DNA of 64,000 nt from Lewinellaceae bacterium (GTDB lineage Bacteria > Bacteroidota > Bacteroidia > Chitinophagales > Saprospiraceae): assembly GCA_020636225.1 (NCBI GenBank), contig JACJYI010000004.1, positions 372,001-436,000 of the forward strand, read 5' to 3'. Both the position numbers and the translations under genes were made by a program. Position 1 is the stretch's first letter. Each line of letters starts with the position of its first letter. Below, piece by piece: positions 8,711 to 18,887 of this stretch. The notes under the pieces are model-generated. The model did not search any database. It was not told where the DNA came from and worked only from the letters and a program-made list of their open reading frames with translations.

Positions 8711-9168
8711 GGTACCAAACAAGATAGAGAGTATTCCGATTCCATGTGATTAGTTCTCACAAGTGGTATTGGCCAGTAGCTGTCAGAATCACGGATTTAT
8801 AACGATGAAGGGATGACACGGATGAAGTATGGGAATATGTCGAATTGCTGTCCATTCTCTCGGCAGCATGTTGCAAAATCTCCGAAATATCCAAATAACG
8901 AGACACCTCCTCATTCCTCTCGCCTCGGTGGACAAGCACCTCTGAAAGGGGTAAAAGGTAAATGGCGAAAGGTAAAAGGGCAAAACACTTTTCGCCACCT
9001 ATGCCACTAAGTGTTTCGCAATTTGTTAATGCCTGATGAGTGTTAACTTTCGAAATATCGAAATCCTGGCTGCCGCAGGCAGTAACCATATCGAAATAAC
9101 TTTTCTCATAACTTCCTCGACGCCTCCATGAGCAGGCATCCATCGAAATAGATCAATACCACCTCCAC
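8711..9168. repeat. Gene-free stretch with duplicated 3' flank
   Basis: No gene is supported. 8946-8988 has a decayed run of GGTAAA/GGCAAA units, like a worn version of the array at 4251. 9014-9165 is a near copy of 7018-7190 (shared: CTGGCTGCCGCAGGCAGTAA, ATATCGAAATAACTTTTCTC, ATGAGCAGGCAT). Both copies sit directly downstream of a T9SS gene, so the flank was duplicated along with the genes. Confidence 0.7.
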
Positions 9169-10779
9169 TCACTCCATCACCACCACCCGGCTCGTCGCCA
9201 CGGTCTGCTGATCTGAAACCAACTGTATGATATAGGTCCCATTCGGTACGTTGGATGTATCCCAGGTGTGGAGGTAGGCATAGGGCGGATATCGGTGCCG
9301 ATGCACCTCCCGGCCCAGGGCATCATGGATGACCAGCTCGGTATCCTGGCGGCCATAGTCGGGTAGGGTGATCTCCACCTGTACGGGACCGGAAGCCGGA
9401 TTGGGGTATACAGTCAACTCAAATCGTGATACACCAGGGGTACTAATTGAGGTACTAATGGTATCACACCCACTACCTGTCAATGGGCCAAGCCGATAGT
9501 TAGGGTAATAACCCGAATACAAATAATAGGGGACGCCAAGACAAGATGGCAGATTATCACTTGCCAGGCAGAAATCACAGGCCAGCCCCTTTTCATCAGG
9601 AAAGTTGATGACATTGTGGTTGTGTCGAAACAGATTATAAATCTTTCCATCTGGACCTTGAGAAAATGCAGTCCAACCACCAAAACCCGTTGTCGGTGTC
9701 TGATCGATATCCAGAAAAATTGAGGGCCCGGATAATTTCACTCTCGAATTGGTGACATTTTCTGCTTCTAAATCCCATTGAGAAAAATCACCATCGCCCA
9801 CGCCATAAAGAAATCTGCCTGAAGGAGAAAAAATATAATCTTCATAGGGAAGCGAATATAGAATTGAATCACCTCCAGCATTATATTTAATAGCCTTAGA
9901 ATAACCAAAATGAAAGGTATCAATCAATGTAATGCTTCCAGTACATCGATCAAAGTCCATTAATTTGGTATTAACCCCAATATAATCAAGAATTTTATCC
10001 CCCGTATAAGAGGCATCTAATAGGCAGGTTGAAGACCATACAGAATCTTGAAACGACAATTCAGAAATACTTAATCCAGGAATAATACTATTTATTTCTG
10101 CCATAACAGAATCTCTTGAAAGCAGGATGGATTTATATTGAAGTCCACTATGTTTTCGCATAACTATCCACCAATCTCTGCCATTCCCATGCTGTATAAT
10201 CGTAAATCCCCTGCCAAATTCTTCTTCATTAAAATATCTATTTTTATAAACGACTTTGCCTTTGCCTCCATTTGCTGACATGTCAATTTTACTGATCTGC
10301 ATTTTATCAATATAATACATATTGGCATCCCACTCAGTCCTCATAAAAGCATGAATGAGATAATAAACATGTTCGTCATAACCATCCGGAATGACCATAA
10401 AGGAGTAAAGAAAATATGGTCTGTTTTCAACCGTATCTCCAGTAAAGGCATTAAAGTCATCATAAAATGATCCTTCATTAAAACCCTTGCCACCCTCCAT
10501 GATGGAATGATCCCATGATGCGACAACATTGCCATTCGTATAAAATTGCAACTCTCCTGCTTTATTACTTATAGCAAAGTCGCTTTCGTGGACATACAAA
10601 TTCAATTCAAAGGTATCATAGGAAATACTACTTGGATCGAATTTCATGATCACCCCTGTATTCAAGCCAGTAGCTCGATGACCACCAAGCCAGTTATAGT
10701 CATGTTTTTGACTATAACCTGTCTGGGATATAAACTGCAAAGCCACAATGAACAAGTAGCTAACTCGTAAGTATTTCAT
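9169..10779 (-). CDS. T9SS-exported propeller-like protein (family A, copy 1)
   Basis: This 536-residue protein has a signal peptide (MKYLRVSYLFIVALQFISQT) and the family A opening HDYNWLGGHRATG. Motifs shared with its paralogues are FYTNGNVVASWDHSIMEGG, VIPDGYDEHVYYLIHAFM, HGNGRDWWIVMRKHSG, FSPSGRFLYGVG and ACDFCLASDNLPSCL (paired cysteines). The T9SS domain is at about 448-536 (ELTVYPNPASGPVQVEI, NGTYIIQL). It is nearly identical in many stretches to the protein at 13131 and less so to the one at 11473. The fold suggests a beta-propeller of log-like or status proteins common in Saprospiraceae; biochemical role unknown. It is followed downstream by the gene at 7196 and preceded by a truncated remnant. 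Confidence 0.85.
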   Translation of the reverse strand: MKYLRVSYLFIVALQFISQTGYSQKHDYNWLGGHRATGLNTGVIMKFDPSSISYDTFELNLYVHESDFAISNKAGELQFYTNGNVVASWDHSIMEGGKGFNEGSFYDDFNAFTGDTVENRPYFLYSFMVIPDGYDEHVYYLIHAFMRTEWDANMYYIDKMQISKIDMSANGGKGKVVYKNRYFNEEEFGRGFTIIQHGNGRDWWIVMRKHSGLQYKSILLSRDSVMAEINSIIPGLSISELSFQDSVWSSTCLLDASYTGDKILDYIGVNTKLMDFDRCTGSITLIDTFHFGYSKAIKYNAGGDSILYSLPYEDYIFSPSGRFLYGVGDGDFSQWDLEAENVTNSRVKLSGPSIFLDIDQTPTTGFGGWTAFSQGPDGKIYNLFRHNHNVINFPDEKGLACDFCLASDNLPSCLGVPYYLYSGYYPNYRLGPLTGSGCDTISTSISTPGVSRFELTVYPNPASGPVQVEITLPDYGRQDTELVIHDALGREVHRHRYPPYAYLHTWDTSNVPNGTYIIQLVSDQQTVATSRVVVME

Positions 10780-10844
10780 TGTTCAAATATTAAAATGGGG
10801 CCACCATTCCAGCATACTGGTTGGTGGCCCCGGTTGACCGATGG

Positions 10845-11426
10845 CTATCGTTGGATCAGTAAGGGTTGGGTAAACTCTTCTTTTCCATTTCTCACATGTA
10901 CTAGATACATTCCATTGTGAAGGCCTGACAACGGAATCGTAGTTTCCTTTTCGCCCTTTGGAATGTTACCATTGTACACAGTATGTCCACTAATTGTGAA
11001 GATACTGATGATGTAAGCATTGTTGTTAGCCGGCCCATTCAATAGTTCAACCCGAATAACATCGGTAGCCGGGTTCGGGCTTATCCGCATAATTGGTGAT
11101 TGGACAGGATATCCATATACCGTACTCCTCTCCTCCGTGATCGGAGCGCAGGTATCTTCATCATAGTATTCCTTCAACAACACTTCACACAATCCTCTGG
11201 CACTCATCACTGCCCGACCACCATCGGCAAAACAGGACTGAGCCATGGTACGAAGATCAGCCAATGCAGCACTATCGGGCTCAGTGCCGGACATCATATC
11301 CAGTACGATTTCGTTGTATCGCTTTTCAAACCAGGTATACCATTCTGTATCATCCAGATCATCATTTCGAGAAACAAGTACTGATATAGAATCCAAGATA
11401 CTCGCTCTGAATATGAAAGATACGAC
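10845..11426 (-). pseudogene. 5'-truncated remnant of a T9SS protein, copy 1
   Basis: The frame is open from just after a TAA at 11427-11429 to the stop at 10845. It has no ATG near its 5' end; the first usable start is a TTG at 11396 (ISVLVSRNDDLDDTEWYTW), and there is no signal peptide. The C-terminal ~80 residues are a normal sorting domain (RISPNPATDVIRV, GMYLVHVRNG). A sorting domain without a signal peptide cannot be exported, so this is read as the tail of a larger protein whose 5' part was lost. The twin at 14812 shares sequence up to the same point (FRASILDSIS), so truncation probably preceded the duplication. Confidence 0.75.
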
Positions 11427-11472
11427 TTACTTGAAGCCTACCAAAACAGCTCAGTCACAGGGTATATAGTTC

Positions 11473-13047
11473 TCACTCCCTCATCACCACCACGCGGTTC
11501 GTCGCCACCGTCTGCTGATCTGAAAACAACTGCAGGATATAGGTCCCATTCGGTATGTTGGATGTATCCCAGGTGTGGAGGTAGGCATAGGGCGGATATC
11601 GGTGCCGATGCACCTCTCGGCCCAGGGCATCATGGATGACCAGCTCGGTATCCTGGCGGCCATAGTCATGCAGAGAGATTTCAATCTGGACAGGGCCACT
11701 GGCAGGATTGGGATAGATCTTCAGTTCGTACTGTATTTCATTGAGTGGATGGGTAGAACTGATCGTATCACAACCACTGCCTTCCAAAGGCCCCAGGCGG
11801 TAATTGGGATACATCGGGGTAAAAAAGCTGTACGGCACCCCCAGGCAGGAAACCGTATCATCAGGAGCATGGCAGAAGTTGCTTGCCTGACCTTTTTCAT
11901 CAGGATCGTTGACAATATTATGGGTAAAGGAGTGGAGTGCAAAAATTCGCCCGTCAGGGCCCAATTTCATGAAAGGCATGATTATATTATGCAAGTGTGG
12001 GTTTTGGGGATTATCAAAATCATAAGGATGACCACTGAGCTGAACCTCGGATGCTGAAATATCGGGTACCTCTACATCCCATTGAAAATACCCACCCCGA
12101 GTCACCCCATAGAGATATTGTCCATTTGGTGAAAAACACATGCCGTCGATACCCCCGGGGCCGCCACTACCACCAGGAGTAAAAAAAGTATCCCGTTCAT
12201 GAAACAATGAATTGACATACTCCAGGTCGCCCGTGCATCGATCAAAGTGGTAAAATCGTCGCAAACTGGAGCCTATTGGATCAACTAAAACCTGCCCATT
12301 TTGAGAGGCTATACACATCAATCTACACGTATATACCGAATCAATTTCGTCTAAATCCAATTCCGATCCTTCCGATGATTCCTGAATCGTTAGGGCAATC
12401 AAGCTGTCCTGCTTCAGATGCAGGTTATGGTATTTTTTTCCATTCAGCTCCCGCACCAGGATCCACCAATCTGCTCCGTTGCCATGTCGGATGACGGCAA
12501 ATCGACAAGCCAGCTCGTGGCTATATAACGTTTTGTTTTTATAAATCACCCGGCCAAGTCCTTTGTTTTCCTTCATATCGATTTTGGTGATCTGCAACCT
12601 GGTAGATACCTGATCTACTGGATATTTCCCCAATTTCATGAACGAATGAATTAAGTAATATACATTTTCATCATACCCGTCAGGGATCACCTGATAGGCA
12701 TAAAGCATATAACTATTTTTTACATCCGGGAATGTGTTATTCTGTGACGTCCATGCTCCTAAATTCAGGCTATCGCCATTTTCCATAATGACATGGTTCC
12801 AGGAGACGATATAGTTGCCATTGGTGTAGAATTGCAGTTTTCCTTCTTTATCGCTGATTCCGAAACTTCCTCGGACCTGCTCGATTGGTGGCACAATAGG
12901 TATGTAAGCCAAACCCGTATCACTGAAATTGATCATGTAAATAGTATCAGTAAAACTGGAGCCGGCCACCCAATTCTGATCATGTTTTTGGGCCAGGCAG
13001 AAGAAAGGCCAGAAGAAGCACAGACTATGGATGATCAGCTTGTTCAT
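11473..13047 (-). CDS. T9SS-exported propeller-like protein (family A, copy 2)
   Basis: This 524-residue protein has a signal peptide (MNKLIIHSLCFFWPFFCLAQ) followed by HDQNWVAGSSFTD. It shares with its neighbours FYTNGNYIVSWNHVIMENG, VIPDGYDENVYYLIHSFM, HGNGADWWILVREL and FSPNGQYLYGVTRGG. The sorting domain starts at ELKIYPNPASGPVQIEI. Its last ~170 bp are almost identical at DNA level to those of 9169 and 13131, while the middle is much more diverged. This suggests gene conversion or selection restricted to the C-terminal domain. The gene sits between remnant 1 and copy 3. Function beyond surface export is unknown. Confidence 0.85.
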   Translation of the reverse strand: MNKLIIHSLCFFWPFFCLAQKHDQNWVAGSSFTDTIYMINFSDTGLAYIPIVPPIEQVRGSFGISDKEGKLQFYTNGNYIVSWNHVIMENGDSLNLGAWTSQNNTFPDVKNSYMLYAYQVIPDGYDENVYYLIHSFMKLGKYPVDQVSTRLQITKIDMKENKGLGRVIYKNKTLYSHELACRFAVIRHGNGADWWILVRELNGKKYHNLHLKQDSLIALTIQESSEGSELDLDEIDSVYTCRLMCIASQNGQVLVDPIGSSLRRFYHFDRCTGDLEYVNSLFHERDTFFTPGGSGGPGGIDGMCFSPNGQYLYGVTRGGYFQWDVEVPDISASEVQLSGHPYDFDNPQNPHLHNIIMPFMKLGPDGRIFALHSFTHNIVNDPDEKGQASNFCHAPDDTVSCLGVPYSFFTPMYPNYRLGPLEGSGCDTISSTHPLNEIQYELKIYPNPASGPVQIEISLHDYGRQDTELVIHDALGREVHRHRYPPYAYLHTWDTSNIPNGTYILQLFSDQQTVATNRVVVMRE

Positions 13048-13130
13048 TTATAGCGAATTAAGAATATAATTGGAGGCTATTACGACATTCAAAGATTTAC
13101 TCATCACATGATCTGACACACCAATCTTTT

Positions 13131-14747
13131 TCACTCCCTCATCACCACCACCCGGCTCGTCGCCACCGTCTGCTGATCTGAAATCAATTGCAGGATATAG
13201 GTCCCATTCGGTACGTTGGATGTATCCCAGGTGTGGAGGTAGGCATAGGGCGGATATCGGTGCCGATGCACCTCCCGGCCCATGGCATCATGGATGACCA
13301 GCTCGGTATCCTGTCGGCCATAGTCAGGCAGGGTGATCTCCACCTGGACGGGACCGGAAGCCGGATTGGGGTATACAGTCAACTCAAATCGTGATACACC
13401 AGGGGTACTGATTGAGGTACTAATGGTATCACATCCACTGCCTGTCAGTGCACCGAGCCGGTAATTGGGATAATAGCCAGAATACAAATAATAGGGAACA
13501 TCAAGACATGAAGGAAGATTATCACTGGCCAGGCAGAAATCACAGGCCAGCCCCTTTTCATCAGGATAGTTGATGACATTGTGGTTGTGTCGAAACAGAT
13601 TATAAATCTTTCCATCCGGGCCAAGGGAAAAACTTTTCCACCCACCAAAGCCGGTTGTTGGTGTCTGATCGATATCCAGAAAAATTGAAGGCCCGGAAAG
13701 TTTCACCCTAGAATTCGTGACATCTGTGGCTTCTAAATCCCACTGCGAAAAATCACCATAGCCTACCCCATAAAGAAAGCGTCCTGTTGGAGAAAATGAA
13801 AAAAAATCATAGGGCCGAATGTATACAGTTGAATCTCCCCCAATTTCGTATTTAACAGCTCTAGTATCTCCTATTTGAAAAGTGTCAACCAATGATACAA
13901 CACCACTACATCGATCAAAGTCCATCAATTTAATATTATTCCACCCGTAATTGTCGATGAGCTTGTTCCCGGCAGGTGATACTGCCAAAAGCGATATTGA
14001 CGAATAAAGTGAATCATCAAATGAAAATCCCGAATTTGATAGTCCTGAAATTATACTATTGACCACCTCTACAACTGAATCCCGTGAAAGTAAAATTGAC
14101 CTGTACTCAAGTCCACTATGTTTTCGCATAACAACCCACCAATCCCTACCATTTCCATGCTCAATAAGTGTGAAAGCCCTGGAAAAGACCTCTTCAACAA
14201 AATATTTATTCTTATAAATCACCTTGCCTTTTCCACCATTCACCGACATATCAATTTTACTAATCTGCATTTTGTCATTATATGCCATATTTGCATCCCA
14301 TTCGGATCTCATATAAGCGTGAATGAGGTAGAAGACATGTTCGTCAATTCCATCAGGAATGACCATAAACTGGTAAAGATAATATGGATAATTATTGATT
14401 GTATCTCCCAACCAATAATCGAAATCATCATAAAATGACCCTTCATTGAACCCCTTTCCACCCTCCATTATCGAATGATCCCAGGAAGCTACGACATTGC
14501 CATTTGTATAAAATTGCAGGTTTCCTTCTTGGTCACTTATTGCAAAATTGCTTTGTTCAACATACATCTTCAATTCAAAGGTATCATAGGATATACTACT
14601 TGGATCGAATTCCATGATCACCCCGGTATTCATGCCAGTTGCTCGATGACCACCGAGCCAGTTATAATCATACTTTTGGCAATAGGTAGACTGACTGATT
14701 AATTGCAGGATGAAAAAGAACAGGAAGCAATAGTGTTTACAATTCAT
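13131..14747 (-). CDS. T9SS-exported propeller-like protein (family A, copy 3)
   Basis: This 538-residue protein begins at the ATG at 14747 with signal peptide MNCKHYCFLFFFILQLISQS. It is the close paralogue of 9169: the same YDYNWLGGHRATG, GGKGKVIYKNKYF, HGNGRDWWVVMRKHSG and ACDFCLASDNLPSCL, and a nearly identical sorting domain (ELTVYPNPASGPVQVEI). As at 9169, a truncated T9SS tail lies immediately upstream, so gene plus tail form a duplicated cassette of about 2.2 kb (9169-11426 and 13131-15423). No catalytic motif is visible. Confidence 0.85.
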   Translation of the reverse strand: MNCKHYCFLFFFILQLISQSTYCQKYDYNWLGGHRATGMNTGVIMEFDPSSISYDTFELKMYVEQSNFAISDQEGNLQFYTNGNVVASWDHSIMEGGKGFNEGSFYDDFDYWLGDTINNYPYYLYQFMVIPDGIDEHVFYLIHAYMRSEWDANMAYNDKMQISKIDMSVNGGKGKVIYKNKYFVEEVFSRAFTLIEHGNGRDWWVVMRKHSGLEYRSILLSRDSVVEVVNSIISGLSNSGFSFDDSLYSSISLLAVSPAGNKLIDNYGWNNIKLMDFDRCSGVVSLVDTFQIGDTRAVKYEIGGDSTVYIRPYDFFSFSPTGRFLYGVGYGDFSQWDLEATDVTNSRVKLSGPSIFLDIDQTPTTGFGGWKSFSLGPDGKIYNLFRHNHNVINYPDEKGLACDFCLASDNLPSCLDVPYYLYSGYYPNYRLGALTGSGCDTISTSISTPGVSRFELTVYPNPASGPVQVEITLPDYGRQDTELVIHDAMGREVHRHRYPPYAYLHTWDTSNVPNGTYILQLISDQQTVATSRVVVMRE

Positions 14748-14811
14748 CGTCCTATCTTTTATAAGGGACGCCACTCCACAGAATTGAATGGCGTCCCTAA
14801 TGAAACAACTA

Positions 14812-15423
14812 CTATTTTTGGATCAGTAAGGGCTGGGTAAACTCTTCTTTTCCATTTCTCACATGTACAAGATACATTCCATTGTGTAGGGCTGCCAATG
14901 GAATCGTCGTTTCCATTTCCCCCTTTGGAATGATACCATTGTAGACACTTTGTCCACCAGTTGTGAGGATCCCGATGCTATATCCATTGTTGTTAGCAGG
15001 TCTATTCAATAGCTGAACTCTAACGATATGGCTAGCCGGATTTGGGCTAAGCTTAAATCCTAACGAAGTAACAGGATAGCCAAAATCAGTACTCCTCTCT
15101 TCCGTTATTGGATCGCAGGAATCCTCATCATAGTACTCCTTCAATAACACTTCACACAATCCTCTGGCACTAAACACTGCCCGACCACCATCGGCAAAAC
15201 AGGACTGAGCCATTGTCCGAAGATCAGCCAATGCTGCACTATCGGGCTCCGTGCCAGCCATCATATCCAGTACGATTTCGTTGTATCGCTTTTCAAACCA
15301 GGTATACCATTCTGTATCATCCAGATCATCATTTCGAGAAACAAGTACTGATATTGAATCCAAGATACTCGCTCTGAAAGTAGAATCCAAGAGGTGAATG
15401 ACATACGTGAGGGAGTCGCTAAA
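14812..15423 (-). pseudogene. 5'-truncated remnant of a T9SS protein, copy 2
   Basis: The open frame begins just after a TGA at 15424-15426 and contains no ATG or signal peptide near its 5' end; the first plausible start is a TTG at 15390. It encodes SLTYVIHLLDSTFRASILDS and then the same DDTEWYTWFEKRYNEIVLDM region as the remnant at 10845, ending in an intact sorting domain (KLSPNPASHIVRV, GMYLVHVRNG). It retains about ten more family residues at the 5' end than copy 1. It is read as the decayed tail of a large exported protein. Confidence 0.75.
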
Positions 15424-15566
15424 TCAGTTTGCATTCGGTTGTATTGGTATTGAACAGGGTAAAAACCAAGTTTCAATCTGCTGCCACCTCATCGGCGTAA
15501 CACCACAACGTTTGGCACAGCGATTTCTAGCATCTAAGGTCAACTGACTTTTCACTAGAAAAAAGA

Positions 15567-15583
15567 GTAGAACTACTCGATTT
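15567..15583 (-). promoter_or_regulatory. GTAGTTCTAC-core element, site 1
   Basis: On the plus strand AAAGAGTAGAACTACTCGATT; the core AGTAG-AA-CTACT is an inverted repeat. It lies about 140 bp upstream of truncated remnant 2. Three related sites are at 20058, 22669 and 29922. Confidence 0.4.
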
Positions 15584-15631
15584 ATTCAAATCAAGAACAC
15601 TAGAAACAAACGACGGTCCTCGTGGTTTGCC

Positions 15632-15735
15632 CTACCGAACCAACCCCTCCCGGAAAGCCCAGGCCACCAATGCCGCCACATTGGGGGGAATTCGTCATTT
15701 CCAGAAGTTGCTATCAAGAATGGTTAGGTGGGTGT
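15632..15735 (-). pseudogene. Relic of the 3' end of a LuxR/NarL-type response regulator gene
   Basis: The minus strand reads PNVAALVAWAFREGLVR then TAG at 15634-15632. That is the last helix of the response regulator at 20128 (PNVAALVAWAFREGLVH). Further upstream the similarity fades and stops appear. It shows that an RR gene once stood here, upstream of the remnant at 14812, as the intact RR stands upstream of the lipoprotein gene at 18888. The rest of 15427-15824 holds nothing I recognise. Confidence 0.7.
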
Positions 15736-15824
15736 GCTCAATTTTCTCATTCATGGGAAGGTTTGCTCTGTTAAGCTCAAACTGGATGGAACGAACATAT
15801 GTAGATGTTGCCTCAGCATAACCA

Positions 15825-17252
15825 CTACTCCCTGATCCAGGGCTGGCTCCATAATACCTGTCCGGCCTTATCGGTGATGGACATCAGATATGTACCCGAT
15901 GGCCAGACCGAAGTATCCAATTCATTCATTCCTTCTGTCATCCGGTGGCGGAGCATGGGCTGACCCATCGCATTCACCACCTGGAGGAAGATCTCCATTC
16001 CTTCAAATCGGGCCATGATGCGCAGCGCCTCTCGACCAGGATTTCCATAAATGGTAAAATCATAATATCGATGAGCGGGTTCATGCGTACCGACAATTTC
16101 CCCATCTGCATCGAAGAACATGGTGAACGGGACCTTCTTGAAATTATCCAGATTGTCAATTAGTCCACCAGCTATCATAAATCCACCATCCTTCGCAGGA
16201 TGAATCTCCATTGGCCAGTACCGCCGGTCACCACCAACAATTTTGGTCCATACACGTTCAAGGTTCAAATCATATTTTGCGATGAATACATGTGTAGGTG
16301 TTTTGTTATTCCACTAACCTAGTGGATCAGGAACATTCCACTGTCCAGTGACATAATATGAATTCCCTTGTTTACAAAGTGGTTTAGCTCCTGCTGGCAC
16401 ATACCAATTTCCGCTAGGCGGATGATAAATAACATCAACCTTATCTAGTTTAAGCTGTTCATCCAGGGCAATCAAACATAATTCATAGACTCCCGACGGC
16501 GTAAAGCACCCTCCAAATCCAAACCATCCTGGTTTGTCCTCTCGGGACCGGAGTGTGCCAATTTGTGAAGCTTTGACTGTATCTGTAGATAATTTATTGT
16601 TGACCATGAATGTCGTATCCATGAGCCAAAGATCAGATACCAGCCACTCCAAATAAGTGGGCTTATCATCTATTTTTAATATTTCCCCATAAAATCCACC
16701 CTTTTGATGGTATTTAACTTGTATATCCAATGTATTAATATTTACATAATAATGCACAGCCTCACTTTCTCCACTAAAGCACTCAGGTGATTGACAGACA
16801 ATATATATCGAGTCATTGACCTGTGCCACTCCTGCATTGCCAGAAAAACAAGTTTTTACATCATATTCATAAGATTTTATTGGGTTTCCATGCAAATCAC
16901 AAAGTTCAAATATGATAGTAGAGATAGTATCAGGATATTTATTAAAATGGTATGCAGATAACAGGATTAACGAATCTACCTTGTATGCATCATGATATAT
17001 GTAATTTCTCAAGGTATCGATATATAATATATCTCCAACAGGAGACAACTGAATTAATAAGCCAGGAGGCACAAACGTATCGGAAACAAAAAGACGGGTA
17101 ACAGCCAAACATTGAAACCCTTCATTGTTTGGAATTACATTTAATATCGAATAGGGAGAAAGCGAAGGATAGACCTTTGTGGCCGGGAAGGATTGCCCAA
17201 AGGAAATCACTGAATATAGAGACAAGATGAAAATCAGTCGAAGTGATAACAT
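15825..17252 (-). pseudogene. T9SS protein (family B) broken by one nonsense codon
   Basis: Reading from the ATG at 17252 (signal peptide MLSLRLIFILSLYSVISFGQ) the frame stops at a TAG at 16316-16314. It continues in the same frame to 15825 with all the C-terminal features (WTKIVGGDRRYWPMEIHP, IYGNPGREALRIM, GTYLMSI). The intact tandem copy at 17387 has the same length (1428 bp); there the text is DPGGWWNN, here DPLG-stop-WNN, so a TGG became TAG. If real, the product would lose its sorting domain and not be exported. A sequencing error is the alternative. The family is a beta-rich T9SS cargo of unknown role with conserved KTCFSGNAGVAQVNDSIYIV cysteines. Confidence 0.85.
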
Positions 17253-17386
17253 AAACTGAATATTTTGAGGTTAATCAGGCAACGCCTCTTCATCTAAGCC
17301 TTGATCATCAACCCTATGGCTATAGTAACCATAGACTGTCTAAAAATACAACAAATCACTATTCTAACCAACCCGGAATTGGCCCC

Positions 17387-18814
17387 CTACTCCCTGATCC
17401 AGGGCTGGCTCCATAATGCTTGCCCGGCCTTATCGGTGATGGACATCAGATATGTACCCGATGGCCAGGCCGAAGTATCCAATTCATTCATTCCTTCTGT
17501 CATCCGGTGACGGAGCATGGGCTGACCCATCGCATTCACCACCTGGAGGAAGATCTCCATTCCTTCAAATCGGGCCATGATGCGCAGCGCCTCTCGACCA
17601 GGATTTCCATAAATGGTAAAATCATAATATCGAGGAGCGGGTTCATGCGTACCGACAATTTCCCCATCTGCATCGAAGAACATGGTGAACGGGACCTTCT
17701 TGAAATTATCCAGATTGTCAATTAGTCCACCAGCTATCATAAATCCATCATCCTTCGTAGGATGGATCTCCATTGGCCAATAACGCCGGTCACCACCGAC
17801 AATTTTAGTCCATACACGATCAAGGTTCAAATCATATTTGGCGATGAATACATGTGTAGGTGTTTTGTTATTCCACCAACCACCTGGGTCAGGAACATTC
17901 CATTGTCCCGTGACGTAAAATGAATTTCCTTGTTTGCATAATGTATTATAAGAGGTTGGGATATACCAATTACCACTTGGTGGATGATAAATTACGTCAA
18001 CTTTTTCTAATTTGAGCTGTTCGTCTAGCGCAATCATACATAGTTCATAGACTCCCGATGGTGTAAAGCACCCTCCAAATCCAAACCATCCCGGCTTGTC
18101 TTCTCTAATTCGGAGTGTGCCATTTTGCGATGCCTTAACTGTATCTGTAAGTATTTTATTTTTAACTTCAAACGTCGTATCCATAAGCCAAATATCGGAT
18201 ACCAACCACTCCAAATACCTGGGCTCATTATCAATCTTTAAAATATTTCCAATAAATCCACCCTTTTGATGGTATTTAACTTGTATATCCAATGTATTAA
18301 TATTTACATAATAATGCACAGACTCACTTTCTCCACTAAAGCACTCAGGTGATTGACAGACAATATATATCGAGTCATTGACCTGTGCCACTCCTGCATT
18401 GCCAGAAAAACAAGTTTTTACATCATATTCATAAGATCTTATTGGGTTTCCATGCAAATCACAAAGTTCAAATATGACAGTAGAGATAGTATCAGGATAT
18501 TTATTAAAATGGTATGAAGATAATAGAAGAATAGTATCTACTTTGAATACATTGTGATATCTGTAATTTCTTAAGGTATCGATATGAATTATATCGCCAT
18601 TGGGATTCAATTGGAGCAACAAACCTGGCGGTACAAATGTATCGGATACATATATACGTGTAGCTGCAATAAATTGAAACCCCTGCTCATTTGCAAATCC
18701 ATTGACTATTGTGTATTGAGATAATGAGGGATATACTTTTGTAGCGGGATATGGCTGTCCAAAAGTTACAACTGAGCAAAGGGAAAGAAAAAGTATCAGT
18801 TTTATCGATTGCAT
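17387..18814 (-). CDS. T9SS-exported protein, family B, intact copy
   Basis: This 475-residue protein has a signal peptide (MQSIKLILFLSLCSVVTFGQ) and a beta-rich body (repeated strands ending FELCDLHGNPI, DDGFMIAGGLIDNL). It ends in a sorting domain that lacks the usual YPNP but keeps its counterpart FTIYGNPGREALRI and GTYLMSI..WIRE. It is the undamaged twin of the pseudogene at 15825; the region around 700-1100 bp from the stop is nearly identical between them. The gene at 27971 is a more distant relative (same LNQVWLKILGGDRKY and FTILGNPGHDWF). Role unknown. Both copies are visibly more AT-rich than the core genes at 31-64 kb. Confidence 0.85.
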   Translation of the reverse strand: MQSIKLILFLSLCSVVTFGQPYPATKVYPSLSQYTIVNGFANEQGFQFIAATRIYVSDTFVPPGLLLQLNPNGDIIHIDTLRNYRYHNVFKVDTILLLSSYHFNKYPDTISTVIFELCDLHGNPIRSYEYDVKTCFSGNAGVAQVNDSIYIVCQSPECFSGESESVHYYVNINTLDIQVKYHQKGGFIGNILKIDNEPRYLEWLVSDIWLMDTTFEVKNKILTDTVKASQNGTLRIREDKPGWFGFGGCFTPSGVYELCMIALDEQLKLEKVDVIYHPPSGNWYIPTSYNTLCKQGNSFYVTGQWNVPDPGGWWNNKTPTHVFIAKYDLNLDRVWTKIVGGDRRYWPMEIHPTKDDGFMIAGGLIDNLDNFKKVPFTMFFDADGEIVGTHEPAPRYYDFTIYGNPGREALRIMARFEGMEIFLQVVNAMGQPMLRHRMTEGMNELDTSAWPSGTYLMSITDKAGQALWSQPWIRE

Positions 18815-18887
18815 CCTATAAGATTAAACAATTAACAATTTCAATGGGGAGCGCCGGAGTCCGACGCTCCCAAATTTATTCTAGATG

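Noticed and set aside
15627..15821. Plus-strand 64-codon frame
   Set aside because: Lies antisense to the response-regulator relic; the minus strand matches the C-terminus of the intact regulator.
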